Shown in pieces: positions 49,902 through 58,343 of a stretch of DNA of 64,000 bases; within the stretch, counting starts at the first letter, position 1; the number at the start of each line of letters is the position of its first letter. Both the position numbers and the translations under genes were made by a program. The notes below the pieces were generated by a model. That model worked only from the letters and a program-made list of their open reading frames with translations. It was not told the origin of the DNA and did no database searches. Origin of the DNA: Morganella sibonii (GTDB lineage Bacteria > Pseudomonadota > Gammaproteobacteria > Enterobacterales > Enterobacteriaceae); assembly GCF_040560245.1 (NCBI RefSeq), contig NZ_JAKMWP010000003.1; one strand, 5' to 3'.

Positions 49902-52280
49902 ATGTCCAACAATGGTCAAACCCCGTGTAATGTACTTTGGTATAACCAATTAGGTATGAATGACGTACCCCGTGTCGGTGGTAAAAATGCGTCTTTAGGC
50001 GAAATGATAACCAATCTTTCCGGATTAGGCGTGTCTGTTCCCAATGGTTTTGCCACCACGGCACAGGCCTTCAATGACTTTCTTGAGCAAAGTGGCGTCA
50101 ACCAGCGCATTTATGAGCTGCTGGATAAAACGGATATTGACGATGTCAACCAGCTGGCGAAAGCAGGTGCGCAGATCCGCGCATGGGTAATCGATACCCC
50201 GTTCTCCGCTGAATTTGAACAGGATATCCGCCTGGCATATGAACAGCTGTCCGAAGGCGAGAAAGGTGCATCTTTTGCTGTGCGTTCTTCCGCAACGGCT
50301 GAAGATATGCCGGATGCCTCCTTCGCGGGACAGCAGGAAACCTTCTTAAACGTGCAGGGCATTGATGCGATTATGGTCGCTATCAAGCACGTATTTGCTT
50401 CATTATTTAATGACCGCGCGATTTCCTATCGTGTGCATCAGGGTTATGACCACCGCGGCGTTGCACTGTCTGCCGGTATTCAGCGCATGGTGCGTTCTGA
50501 CCTCGCATCGTCAGGTGTGATGTTCACCATCGATACCGAATCCGGTTTTGACCAGGTTGTCTTTATCACATCCGCTTACGGGCTGGGTGAAATGGTGGTG
50601 CAGGGTGCGGTAAACCCGGATGAGTTTTATGTTCACAAACCAACCCTGGAAAAAGGCCGTCCGGCCATTGTCCGCCGTACTATGGGTTCCAAGAAAATCC
50701 AGATGGTTTATGCGGATGACACCAGCCACGGCAAACAGGTTCGCATTGAAGATGTGGATGCGGAGAAATGCAAACGTTTCTCACTGACCGACAGCGAAGT
50801 GGAAGAACTGGCAAAACAGGCCGTGACCATTGAAAAACACTACGGTCGTCCGATGGATATCGAGTGGGCGAAAGACGGTAATAATGGCAAGCTGTATATC
50901 GTACAGGCACGTCCGGAAACTGTCCGTTCCAATCAGCAGGTGATGGAACGTTATCAGCTGAACGGCCAGAGCAATGTGCTGGTCGAAGGTCGTGCAATCG
51001 GTCACCGTATCGGCGCCGGTGCGGTAAAAGTTATTCATGATCTGAGCCAGATGGATCGTATTCAGCCGGGTGATGTGTTAGTCACTGATATGACTGACCC
51101 GGACTGGGAACCGATCATGAAGAAAGCGGCGGCGATTGTGACCAACCGCGGCGGCCGTACCTGTCACGCGGCAATTATTGCCCGTGAGCTGGGTATTCCG
51201 GCAGTTGTCGGCTGTGGTGATGCCACCGAGCTTCTGAAAGAAGGCCAGGAAGTGACAGTTTCCTGTTCTGAAGGGGATACCGGTTATGTGTATGGCGGCA
51301 AACTGGATTTTGATATCCACTCTTCCGAAATCGACACAATGCCGGAAGTGGGCACCAAAATCATGATGAACGTCGGTAACCCTGACCGTGCATTTGACTT
51401 TGCCTGTCTGCCGCATGAGGGTGTCGGTCTGGCGCGTCTGGAATTTATCATCAACCGTATGATTGGTGTGCACCCGCGTGCACTGCTGGAATTTGATCAG
51501 CAGACTCCGGAATTGCAGGCTGAAATCCGCAGCATGATGCAGGGCTATGATGATCCGGTCGAATTCTACATCGGTCGTCTGGTTGAAGGGATTGCCACGA
51601 TTGCGGCGGCTTTCTATCCGAAGAAAGTCATTGTTCGTCTGTCTGACTTTAAATCAAACGAATATGCCAACCTGGTCGGCGGGGATATTTACGAGCCGGA
51701 TGAAGAAAACCCGATGCTGGGCTTCCGTGGTGCCGGTCGTTATGTGCATGATGATTTCCGTGACTGTTTCGCGCTGGAATGTGAAGCGGTGAAGCGTGTG
51801 CGTAATGATATGGATCTGACGAATGTCGAAGTGATGATTCCGTTTGTCCGTACGGTGGCACAGGCAGAAGCTGTGGTGAATGAGCTGGCGGTTCATGGTC
51901 TGAAACGCGGCGAAAACGGTCTGCGTCTGATTATGATGTGTGAAATTCCGTCCAATGCCCTGCTGGCAGATCAGTTCCTTGAGTATTTCGACGGCTTCTC
52001 TATCGGTTCCAATGATATGACTCAGCTGACACTGGGTCTGGATCGTGACTCCGGTGTGGTGTCCACGCTGTTTGATGAGCGTAATGACGCAGTGAAAGCC
52101 CTGCTGTCGATGGCTATCAAAGCGGCGAAAGCACGTAATAAATATGTGGGAATCTGTGGTCAGGGACCATCCGACCATCAGGATTTTGCCGCCTGGCTGA
52201 TGGAGCAGGGGATCGACAGTGTTTCTCTTAATCCGGATACTGTAGTGAAAACCTGGATTTCATTAGCAGAAAATTGCTGA
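49902..52280 (+). CDS. ppsA: Phosphoenolpyruvate synthase
   Basis: Gluconeogenic enzyme making PEP from pyruvate and ATP, 792 residues from MSNNGQTP (E. coli 792). The ATP-grasp domain (about 1-350) includes GGKNASLGEM and FAVRSSATAEDMPDASFAGQ. The phosphohistidine domain has GGRTCHAAIIARELGIPAVV with the catalytic His near 422. The PEP-binding barrel (about 475-792) has MCEIPSNALLA and GICGQGPSDH. A start 21 bases upstream is rejected since the family begins MSNN. Under Cra control and PpsR phosphorylation. Confidence 0.97.
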   Translation: MSNNGQTPCNVLWYNQLGMNDVPRVGGKNASLGEMITNLSGLGVSVPNGFATTAQAFNDFLEQSGVNQRIYELLDKTDIDDVNQLAKAGAQIRAWVIDTPFSAEFEQDIRLAYEQLSEGEKGASFAVRSSATAEDMPDASFAGQQETFLNVQGIDAIMVAIKHVFASLFNDRAISYRVHQGYDHRGVALSAGIQRMVRSDLASSGVMFTIDTESGFDQVVFITSAYGLGEMVVQGAVNPDEFYVHKPTLEKGRPAIVRRTMGSKKIQMVYADDTSHGKQVRIEDVDAEKCKRFSLTDSEVEELAKQAVTIEKHYGRPMDIEWAKDGNNGKLYIVQARPETVRSNQQVMERYQLNGQSNVLVEGRAIGHRIGAGAVKVIHDLSQMDRIQPGDVLVTDMTDPDWEPIMKKAAAIVTNRGGRTCHAAIIARELGIPAVVGCGDATELLKEGQEVTVSCSEGDTGYVYGGKLDFDIHSSEIDTMPEVGTKIMMNVGNPDRAFDFACLPHEGVGLARLEFIINRMIGVHPRALLEFDQQTPELQAEIRSMMQGYDDPVEFYIGRLVEGIATIAAAFYPKKVIVRLSDFKSNEYANLVGGDIYEPDEENPMLGFRGAGRYVHDDFRDCFALECEAVKRVRNDMDLTNVEVMIPFVRTVAQAEAVVNELAVHGLKRGENGLRLIMMCEIPSNALLADQFLEYFDGFSIGSNDMTQLTLGLDRDSGVVSTLFDERNDAVKALLSMAIKAAKARNKYVGICGQGPSDHQDFAAWLMEQGIDSVSLNPDTVVKTWISLAENC

Positions 52281-52301
52281 TTCAATCATTTTAAATGATT
52301 A

Positions 52302-52329
52302 AAAGCCCGGATTGTTTCGGGCTTTTTTT
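52302..52329 (+). terminator. Terminator of ppsA
   Basis: AAAGCCCG (52302-52309) pairs with CGGGCTTT (52318-52325), then more T's, 21 bp after the ppsA stop. Confidence 0.88.
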
Positions 52330-52409
52330 TATCATTCAATGTTAGAATGTCTGAGCGCATTTAAGGCAAATCAAAACAAAACCAAATGAGCTATCCTGAA
52401 TTACAGGCA

Positions 52410-52515
52410 AAAAAAAAGCCTATCATGGGCTGACAGGCAAAGACTACACACAGCAATATTTATATTCGGAAGGTATCATTTTAATGAATAACAATACCTT
52501 TTAATTCGTTACTTG
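52410..52515 (-). ncRNA. rprA: RprA small regulatory RNA
   Basis: Hfq-binding RNA that raises RpoS translation and answers to the Rcs envelope-stress system. On the minus strand, TTGCTGTGTGTAGTCTTTGC (52456-52437) equals the 3' core of E. coli RprA, directly followed by a terminator hairpin GCCTGTCA...TGATAGGC and nine T's. Location downstream of ydiK on the same strand is the E. coli position. TATATC (52527-52522) as -10 puts the start near 52515, giving about 105 nt, the E. coli size. The 5' half is different: AAGGTAT...ATACCTT is its hairpin, and the E. coli rpoS-pairing stretch is not recognisable. Identity from recalled sequence; ends estimated. Confidence 0.87.
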
Positions 52516-52553
52516 ATGGCTGATATATTAAAATAATTAAGATATGCCTGCAT

Positions 52554-52568
52554 TAAGAATTGTCTCAA
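52554..52568 (-). promoter_or_regulatory. RcsB-type box at rprA
   Basis: On the minus strand TGAGACAATTCTTA matches 11 of 14 positions of the Rcs box TAAGAATATTCTTA. It is centred about 46 bp before the predicted rprA start, suited to activation. Confidence 0.5.
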
Positions 52569-52720
52569 TATATATATTTACTGATTGTTAGATAAGTGAA
52601 ATATATTCAGAACCTCTGTCCGCAGGCGGAATAAGTCGGGTGACGACATACTGAAGTATATTAATATTTCAAATTATTAATGTTATTTATGAAGAGTAAT
52701 TGAATAATTAATTAAATATA

Positions 52721-52746
52721 TCAAAGGTGCATTTCTGCACCTTTGA
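52721..52746 (-). terminator. Terminator of ydiK
   Basis: TCAAAGGTGC (52721-52730) and GCACCTTTGA (52737-52746) form a perfect ten-pair stem, nine bases beyond the ydiK stop. The minus-strand tail is AT-rich but not a clean T run. In the 474-bp gap after ppsA the only genes seen are rprA and these terminators. Confidence 0.6.
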
Positions 52747-52754
52747 TTAAAAAC

Positions 52755-53870
52755 TTATTCTTTTTCCGAGAGTTGTTCTTCCATATAAGCGCGAACCTCC
52801 GTCAAATCGTCCGACGGCTTAGGTACATCATTCATCCACGCTTTCAACAGGGTATAGGAAACGGCCAGTACGACAGGACCGATAAAGAGCCCGATCATGC
52901 CGAGTGATAACATCCCCCCGATAACCCCGGTCAGAATCAGTATCATCGGTAAATCGGCCCCCATTTTAATGAGATAAGGGCGAAGCACGCCATCCATGGT
53001 GGCAACAATGCCCGACCAGACAATCATCACCACCGCCCAGGTGGTATCACCGGTCCAGAACAGATAAATGACAGACGGGATCATAATCAGCAGCGGACCG
53101 AGCTGCGCCACACAGCAGATAAAGATAAGGACTGTCAGGATGGCGGCAAACGGCACCCCGGCCAGCCCCAGCCCCAGTCCGCCGATAATAGCCTGGGTTA
53201 ATGCGGTTACCACGACGCCCAGAGCGACGGCACGCACAGACATCGCAGCCAGCAGTACGGCGGCATCACCGCGCATACCGGCCAGACGAAGGGCAAAATG
53301 GCGGAAACCGCGCATAGCCTCTTCTCCCTGAAGGTAGAGCAGGCCGCTGAACAGCAGCATAATCGCCAGGTGGAACAGGAACTTACCTGCACTCAGCAGC
53401 TGTGTCAGGAACCAGGCCGCGCCCTGTCCGAGATAGGGCTGGATTTTCGCCATCATGGCATTGCCGCCGCTGGCGACCAGGCTTGTCCAGCTGGCAAACA
53501 GTTTCGGCCCGATAACCGGGACGGAATCCAGCCAGTAGAGCTCCGGCAGTGTCAGTTGTCCGGGGGATTTCACCCAGCGCATCAGCGGTTCACTGTTCTC
53601 GACAATACTGTTAATCAGCAGTGCCAGCGGAAAAACAAACAGCAGAATAATCAGCATGACCATAACGGATGCTGCTATCCAGCGGCTGTTACGGACACGG
53701 CGGCGGATAGCGGTATAAACCGGCCAGGTGGCAATGACTATCATGCCTGCCCAGATGAAGCCGGGAAGGAACGGACTTAATACCCAGAAACTAACGGCAA
53801 TGAGAATGGATATCGCTGCAACGGCGAATATTAGTTTAGGTAAATCATAACCCGGTTGCGATTTTTCCAC
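52755..53870 (-). CDS. ydiK: AI-2E family transporter YdiK
   Basis: Inner-membrane protein of the AI-2 exporter (AI-2E/PerM) superfamily, 371 residues with about eight helices. Family features: AVSFWVLSPFLPGFIWAGMI, the long central amphipathic region, QLGPLLIMIPSVIYLFW, and GVIGGMLSLGMIGLFIGPVV with the GxxxGLFIGP motif. It starts with GTG at 53870, preceded by AAGGGA. Divergent from ydiJ and upstream of rprA on the same strand, as in E. coli. Substrate of YdiK is not established. Confidence 0.92.
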   Translation of the reverse strand: MEKSQPGYDLPKLIFAVAAISILIAVSFWVLSPFLPGFIWAGMIVIATWPVYTAIRRRVRNSRWIAASVMVMLIILLFVFPLALLINSIVENSEPLMRWVKSPGQLTLPELYWLDSVPVIGPKLFASWTSLVASGGNAMMAKIQPYLGQGAAWFLTQLLSAGKFLFHLAIMLLFSGLLYLQGEEAMRGFRHFALRLAGMRGDAAVLLAAMSVRAVALGVVVTALTQAIIGGLGLGLAGVPFAAILTVLIFICCVAQLGPLLIMIPSVIYLFWTGDTTWAVVMIVWSGIVATMDGVLRPYLIKMGADLPMILILTGVIGGMLSLGMIGLFIGPVVLAVSYTLLKAWMNDVPKPSDDLTEVRAYMEEQLSEKE

Positions 53871-54079
53871 GGATAAGTTTCCCTTTGTAAATGAATTAAC
53901 TGGTTGTTCCCGATAAAGGAGCGCAAATATTGCGTTATTTTATTGCAGGCGCAAAATGAATACATTGTGTGTTAAGGTGAATATTCTCTCATGAATCATG
54001 CATCAGAATGAAGAGTTAACCACATAATTATATTGTCAGATTTGCAATGTGACCATTTATGATAAAAGAGCCGCAGATA

Positions 54080-57000
54080 ATGATCCCACGATTAACGCAC
54101 TCCCCTCAGGTAAGCCCGGCGGTTGAACGTTATATTCACGCCCTCAATGAAAGCGGATTTACCGGTGATACCACCACCCGCTACGGTGATCGCCTGACAC
54201 TCGCTACTGATAACAGTATTTATCAGCTTCTGCCTCAGGCAATCGTTTTCCCGCGTTCGACTGCTGATGTGATTCTGGTGATGCGTCTTGCCGCACAGGA
54301 TGAATACCGGTCGGTTACTTTTACCCCGCGCGGCGGCGGTACGGGCACCAATGGTCAGTCGCTGAATAACGGGGTGGTTATCGATTTATCCCGCTATATG
54401 AACCGTATTCTGGAAATTAATCCGGAACAGGGCTGGGTACGGGCGGAAGCGGGCGTGATTAAAGATCAGCTTAATGCGTATCTGAAACCTTACGGCTATT
54501 TTTTCGCGCCGGAGTTATCTACCTCCAACCGGGCCACCCTCGGCGGGATGATTAACACCGATGCTTCCGGCCAGGGCTCACTGGTGTACGGCAAAACCTC
54601 TGATCATGTGCTGGGGCTGCGTTCGGTACTGCTCAACGGTGACCTGCTGGATACCGCACCGCTGCCGGTCAGTGAGGCGCGGCGCTGTGCGCAGGAGGAG
54701 AGTGCGGCCGGGGAACTTTACCGCACCACGCTGGAAAGCTGCGAAACCCACCGGCAGACCATTCTGGACAGCTTTCCGAAGCTCAACCGTTTTCTGACCG
54801 GTTATGACCTGCGCCATGTCTTCAGTGATGATATGCAGACCTTTGATCTGACGCGCATCCTGACCGGCTCGGAAGGCACACTGGCGGTGATCACTGAGGC
54901 AAAACTCAATATCACGCCGATCCCGAAAGTGCGCCGCCTGGTGAATGTCAAATATGATGCATTTGATTCCGCGCTGCGCAATGCGCCGTTTATGGTGGCG
55001 GCTCAGGCGCTGTCAGTGGAAACTGTGGATTCAAAAGTACTGAATCTGGCGCGGGAAGATATCGTCTGGCATTCCGTCAGTGAACTGATCACGGATGTGC
55101 CGGATAAAACCCTGGCGGGACTGAATATCGTTGAATTCTGCGGTGATGATGAAGCGCTGATTGACGGGCAGGTTACGTCACTGTGTGAACGCCTGGATTC
55201 ATTAATGGCCAATAATGAAGCGGGTGTGATTGGGTATCAGGTCTGCCGTGAGCTGAGTGGTATTGAGCGTATTTATGCAATGCGCAAGAAAGCGGTGGGA
55301 TTGCTCGGTAACAGTAAAGGGGCGGCAAAACCGATTCCGTTTGTGGAAGATACCTGTGTCCCGCCGGAACATCTGGCGGATTACATCACTGAATTTCGTG
55401 CGTTGCTGGACAGCCATCATCTGGAATACGGCATGTTTGGTCATGTGGATGCAGGCGTATTGCATGTGCGCCCGGCACTGGATATGTGCTCACCGGAACA
55501 GGAAATGCTGATGAAGCAGATTTCCGATGATATCGTCGCGCTGACCGCCAAATACGGCGGTTTACTGTGGGGGGAGCACGGCAAAGGGTTCCGGGCGCAG
55601 TACAGTGAGGCTTTTTTCGGTGACACGCTGTACCGCGAACTGCGTCGTATCAAAGGGGCATTTGACCCGGAAAACCGGCTCAATCCCGGCAAAATCTGTG
55701 CGCCTTTAACCAGTGATGCACCGATGATGCAGGTGGATGCCGTCAAGCGCGGCACGTATGACAGAACGATTCCGGTCGGGGTCAGAAATACTTTTTCCGG
55801 CGCGATGAACTGCAACGGTAACGGGCTGTGTTTTAACTTTGATGTCAAAAGCCCGATGTGCCCGTCAATGAAAGTGACACAATCCCGCTTTCACTCACCG
55901 AAAGGCCGTGCCGGACTGGTGCGTGAATGGCTTCGGCTGCTGGCGGAGCAGGGTACGAACCCGGCATTATTATCACAGGCAGTACCGCAGAGCCGGATCT
56001 CTCTGCGTGGCTTGATTGAGAAAATCGGCAATACACGGCGGGCATCACGCGGAGAATATGATTTTTCCCATGAAGTGAAGGAATCGATGTCCGGCTGCCT
56101 GGCCTGTAAAGCCTGTTCAACACAATGTCCGATCAAAATTGATGTGCCGGAATTCCGCGCCCGTTTTCTGGCGTTGTATCACGGACGCTATCTGCGCCCG
56201 CTGCGCGACCATCTGGTGGCGAATGTGGAAGCCGGTGCACCGCTGATGGCGAAAGCACCGCAGGTGTTTAACTTTTTCCTGAAACAGCCGTGGGTACAGA
56301 AACTCAGTGAGAAAACGGTGGGTATGACAGATTTGCCGCTGCTGTCGTCACCGTCACTGAAACAACAGCTGGCGGGCAGTAAAGCCGTTTCCGTCACACT
56401 GGAAATGCTGGAAAGCATGAGTGAGGAGCAGCGGCGTGCCGGGCGCTATCTCTTTATTGTTCAGGACCCGTTCACCAGCTACTTTGATGCAAAAGTGGTG
56501 GCTGACTTTGCCGCGCTGACGGAAAAACTGGGTTTTCAGCCGGTACTGCTCCCGTTCAGCCCGAACGGAAAAGCGCAGCACATTAAAGGTTTTCTCGCCC
56601 GGTTTGCCCGGACGGCAAACAAAACCGCCGATTTTCTCAACCGGGTCGCCCGTCTCGGCTGCCCGATGACGGGTGTCGATCCGGCACTGGTGCTCTGCTA
56701 CCGCGATGAATACAAAACGGTGCTGCCGCCGGAAAAACAGCAGTTTCGCGTGATGTTAGTTCATGAATTTCTGGCGGAATATGCGGATTCTCTGCCGGTG
56801 AATGATGTCAGTGTGAATACTCCCCCCTGGTATCTGTTCAGCCACTGTACCGAGTCTACCGCACTGCCGGACAGCGTGAAAACGTGGCAGAATCTGTTCA
56901 GCCGTTTCGGTGCGTCACTGCAATCCGTCAGCACCGGCTGTTGCGGAATGGCGGGAACCTACGGCCATGAAATGCCGAATCTGGCGCGCTCAAAGGGGAT

Positions 57001-57148
57001 CTATCAGCTTTCCTGGGCTCAGCCGTATCAGTCACTGCCGTCAGAACGCTGCCTGACGACCGGATACTCCTGCCGCAGCCAGGTGAAACGGATGGAAGGT
57101 AAAGTCATGCTGCACCCGTTGCAGGCGCTGCTGACACTGGTATCCTGA
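54080..57148 (+). CDS. ydiJ: FAD/Fe-S D-2-hydroxyglutarate dehydrogenase-type protein YdiJ
   Basis: Large flavoprotein of 1022 residues. The FAD-binding 4 domain (about 45-290) carries FTPRGGGTGTNGQSLNNGVV, the FAD C-terminal domain (about 290-550) includes FGHVDAGVLHVRPALDM, the 4Fe-4S segment is SGCLACKACSTQCPIKIDVP near 675, and the CCG-type cysteine domain ends with STGCCGMAGTYGHE near 960. E. coli YdiJ oxidises D-2-hydroxyglutarate made by side activity of SerA. ATG 54080 matches the family start MIPR; an ATG 21 bases earlier is possible. menI follows after 35 bp. Confidence 0.95.
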   Translation: MIPRLTHSPQVSPAVERYIHALNESGFTGDTTTRYGDRLTLATDNSIYQLLPQAIVFPRSTADVILVMRLAAQDEYRSVTFTPRGGGTGTNGQSLNNGVVIDLSRYMNRILEINPEQGWVRAEAGVIKDQLNAYLKPYGYFFAPELSTSNRATLGGMINTDASGQGSLVYGKTSDHVLGLRSVLLNGDLLDTAPLPVSEARRCAQEESAAGELYRTTLESCETHRQTILDSFPKLNRFLTGYDLRHVFSDDMQTFDLTRILTGSEGTLAVITEAKLNITPIPKVRRLVNVKYDAFDSALRNAPFMVAAQALSVETVDSKVLNLAREDIVWHSVSELITDVPDKTLAGLNIVEFCGDDEALIDGQVTSLCERLDSLMANNEAGVIGYQVCRELSGIERIYAMRKKAVGLLGNSKGAAKPIPFVEDTCVPPEHLADYITEFRALLDSHHLEYGMFGHVDAGVLHVRPALDMCSPEQEMLMKQISDDIVALTAKYGGLLWGEHGKGFRAQYSEAFFGDTLYRELRRIKGAFDPENRLNPGKICAPLTSDAPMMQVDAVKRGTYDRTIPVGVRNTFSGAMNCNGNGLCFNFDVKSPMCPSMKVTQSRFHSPKGRAGLVREWLRLLAEQGTNPALLSQAVPQSRISLRGLIEKIGNTRRASRGEYDFSHEVKESMSGCLACKACSTQCPIKIDVPEFRARFLALYHGRYLRPLRDHLVANVEAGAPLMAKAPQVFNFFLKQPWVQKLSEKTVGMTDLPLLSSPSLKQQLAGSKAVSVTLEMLESMSEEQRRAGRYLFIVQDPFTSYFDAKVVADFAALTEKLGFQPVLLPFSPNGKAQHIKGFLARFARTANKTADFLNRVARLGCPMTGVDPALVLCYRDEYKTVLPPEKQQFRVMLVHEFLAEYADSLPVNDVSVNTPPWYLFSHCTESTALPDSVKTWQNLFSRFGASLQSVSTGCCGMAGTYGHEMPNLARSKGIYQLSWAQPYQSLPSERCLTTGYSCRSQVKRMEGKVMLHPLQALLTLVS

Positions 57149-57183
57149 CAGCAGAATAAAAACACGACGCGGAGAGCTTATTA

Positions 57184-57609
57184 ATGATATGGAAACGACC
57201 TGCAACACCGGCAGAACTGAATCGCATCTCGGAAGGGAATATGCTCAGTCATCTGGGCATTGTCTTTACAGCGGTGGAGCCGGAACAGCTGATCGCCGTG
57301 ATGCCGGTTGATGAGCGGACCAAACAGCCGCATGGCCTGCTGCACGGCGGGGCATCAGTGGTGCTGGCGGAAAGTCTCGGCTCGGTAGCCGGTTATCTGT
57401 GCAGTGAAGGGGATGAAACGGTAGTCGGTGTTGAGATTAATGCTAATCATGTCCGTGCGGTGCGCAGTGGTGTGGTCACCGGTTACTGTAAGGCGGTACA
57501 TCTCGGGCGTAATCAGCAGGTCTGGTCGATAGAGATTTTTGATGAGCAGCAGCGTTTGTGCTGTATCTCCCGGCTGACCACCGCCATTCTGCGCGGAACC
57601 GGAATTTAA
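57184..57609 (+). CDS. menI: 1,4-dihydroxy-2-naphthoyl-CoA hydrolase MenI
   Basis: Hotdog-fold thioesterase releasing DHNA in menaquinone synthesis, formerly YdiI, 141 residues. MPVDERTKQPHGLLHGGASVVLAESLGSVA (here in parts about 40-70) includes the catalytic Glu in VVLAESLGS and the His in LLHGGAS. GVEINANHVRAVRSG is the substrate-pocket strand. GGAGAG precedes the ATG. It probably shares a transcript with ydiJ, as in E. coli. Confidence 0.93.
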   Translation: MIWKRPATPAELNRISEGNMLSHLGIVFTAVEPEQLIAVMPVDERTKQPHGLLHGGASVVLAESLGSVAGYLCSEGDETVVGVEINANHVRAVRSGVVTGYCKAVHLGRNQQVWSIEIFDEQQRLCCISRLTTAILRGTGI

Positions 57610-57814
57610 CATTTAAGTAACATTTCAGCCGGTGCAGTGTGAATTTCATCCGGAATCACGTTGCGCCGGCTTCTCTCTGTAAAAGTCGCATTTATAATAT
57701 TCCTTTTGTGCCATCAGTAATGTACTGAACAGTACGGTAATAAGCATTTATCATTGATAAACAATCTCTTTTACAAACAATGAATTAATTCACTTTCCGC
57801 TCAAAAATGATAAC

Positions 57815-57840
57815 GCTTGTCTGATATGCTTGTCTATTAT
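57815..57840 (+). repeat. 13-bp direct repeats upstream of sufA
   Basis: GCTTGTCTGATAT (57815-57827) and GCTTGTCTATTAT (57828-57840) are adjacent copies with 11 of 13 identities. GCTTGTCT is identical in both. Confidence 0.75.
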
Positions 57841-57883
57841 TTAATCAATAATCGGAATGTCCTTTCAAAGCAAGTGGTTGAAG

Positions 57884-57898
57884 TGAGAAATATTATCA
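57884..57898. promoter_or_regulatory. Fur-type box upstream of sufA
   Basis: TGAGAAATATTATCA fits the 7-1-7 Fur consensus at 12 of 14 non-central positions, 50 bp before the sufA ATG. Confidence 0.62.
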
Positions 57899-57947
57899 TT
57901 AACATGGTGTTTACGGAGAGCTCCCGTCGAATTTTATGAGGTCAATA

Positions 57948-58328
57948 ATGACAACACACAGCACAAACCCGGTGGAAACTTTTTCACTGAATGATAACGA
58001 CTGGACAGGGATCACGCTGACAGCGGCCGCTGCAAAACAGATTGTGACACTGACGAATAACACCCCGGACAGTATCGGGCTTTGCCTGAGTGTCAAACAG
58101 TCCGGTTGTGCCGGGTTTGGTTATGTTTTCGAAATGATTAATCAGGCGGATGCAGACGACATGCTGTTTGAGCGCGATGGCGCCCGGCTGTATGTTCCGC
58201 GCAAAGCCATGCCGTTTATTGACGGTACGGAAGTGGATTTTGTCCGCGAAGGGCTGAATCAGATATTTAAATTCAATAATCCGAAAGCTCAGCATGCCTG
58301 CGGGTGTGGTGAAAGCTTCGGGGTTTAA
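57948..58328 (+). CDS. sufA: Fe-S cluster carrier SufA
   Basis: A-type carrier that takes Fe-S clusters from SufBCD to target proteins, 126 residues. The three cluster-binding cysteines are in VKQSGCAGFGY (about residue 53) and HACGCGESFGV at the end. ATG 57948 with GAGG seven bases upstream is chosen; the in-frame ATG 12 bases upstream lacks a site. First gene of sufABCDSE; 15 bases separate it from sufB. Confidence 0.95.
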   Translation: MTTHSTNPVETFSLNDNDWTGITLTAAAAKQIVTLTNNTPDSIGLCLSVKQSGCAGFGYVFEMINQADADDMLFERDGARLYVPRKAMPFIDGTEVDFVREGLNQIFKFNNPKAQHACGCGESFGV

Positions 58329-58343
58329 GAGCGAAGCCATATT

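Larger units (their letters stand above)
57610..57947 (+). promoter_or_regulatory. suf operon promoter region
   Basis: This 338-bp AT-rich gap before sufA holds no gene. It contains TTATCA-T-TGATAA near 57747-57763, the 13-bp direct repeats at 57815-57840 and a Fur-type site at 57884-57898. E. coli sufA is controlled here by Fur, IscR, OxyR and IHF; I could not place IscR or OxyR sites with confidence. Confidence 0.5.
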
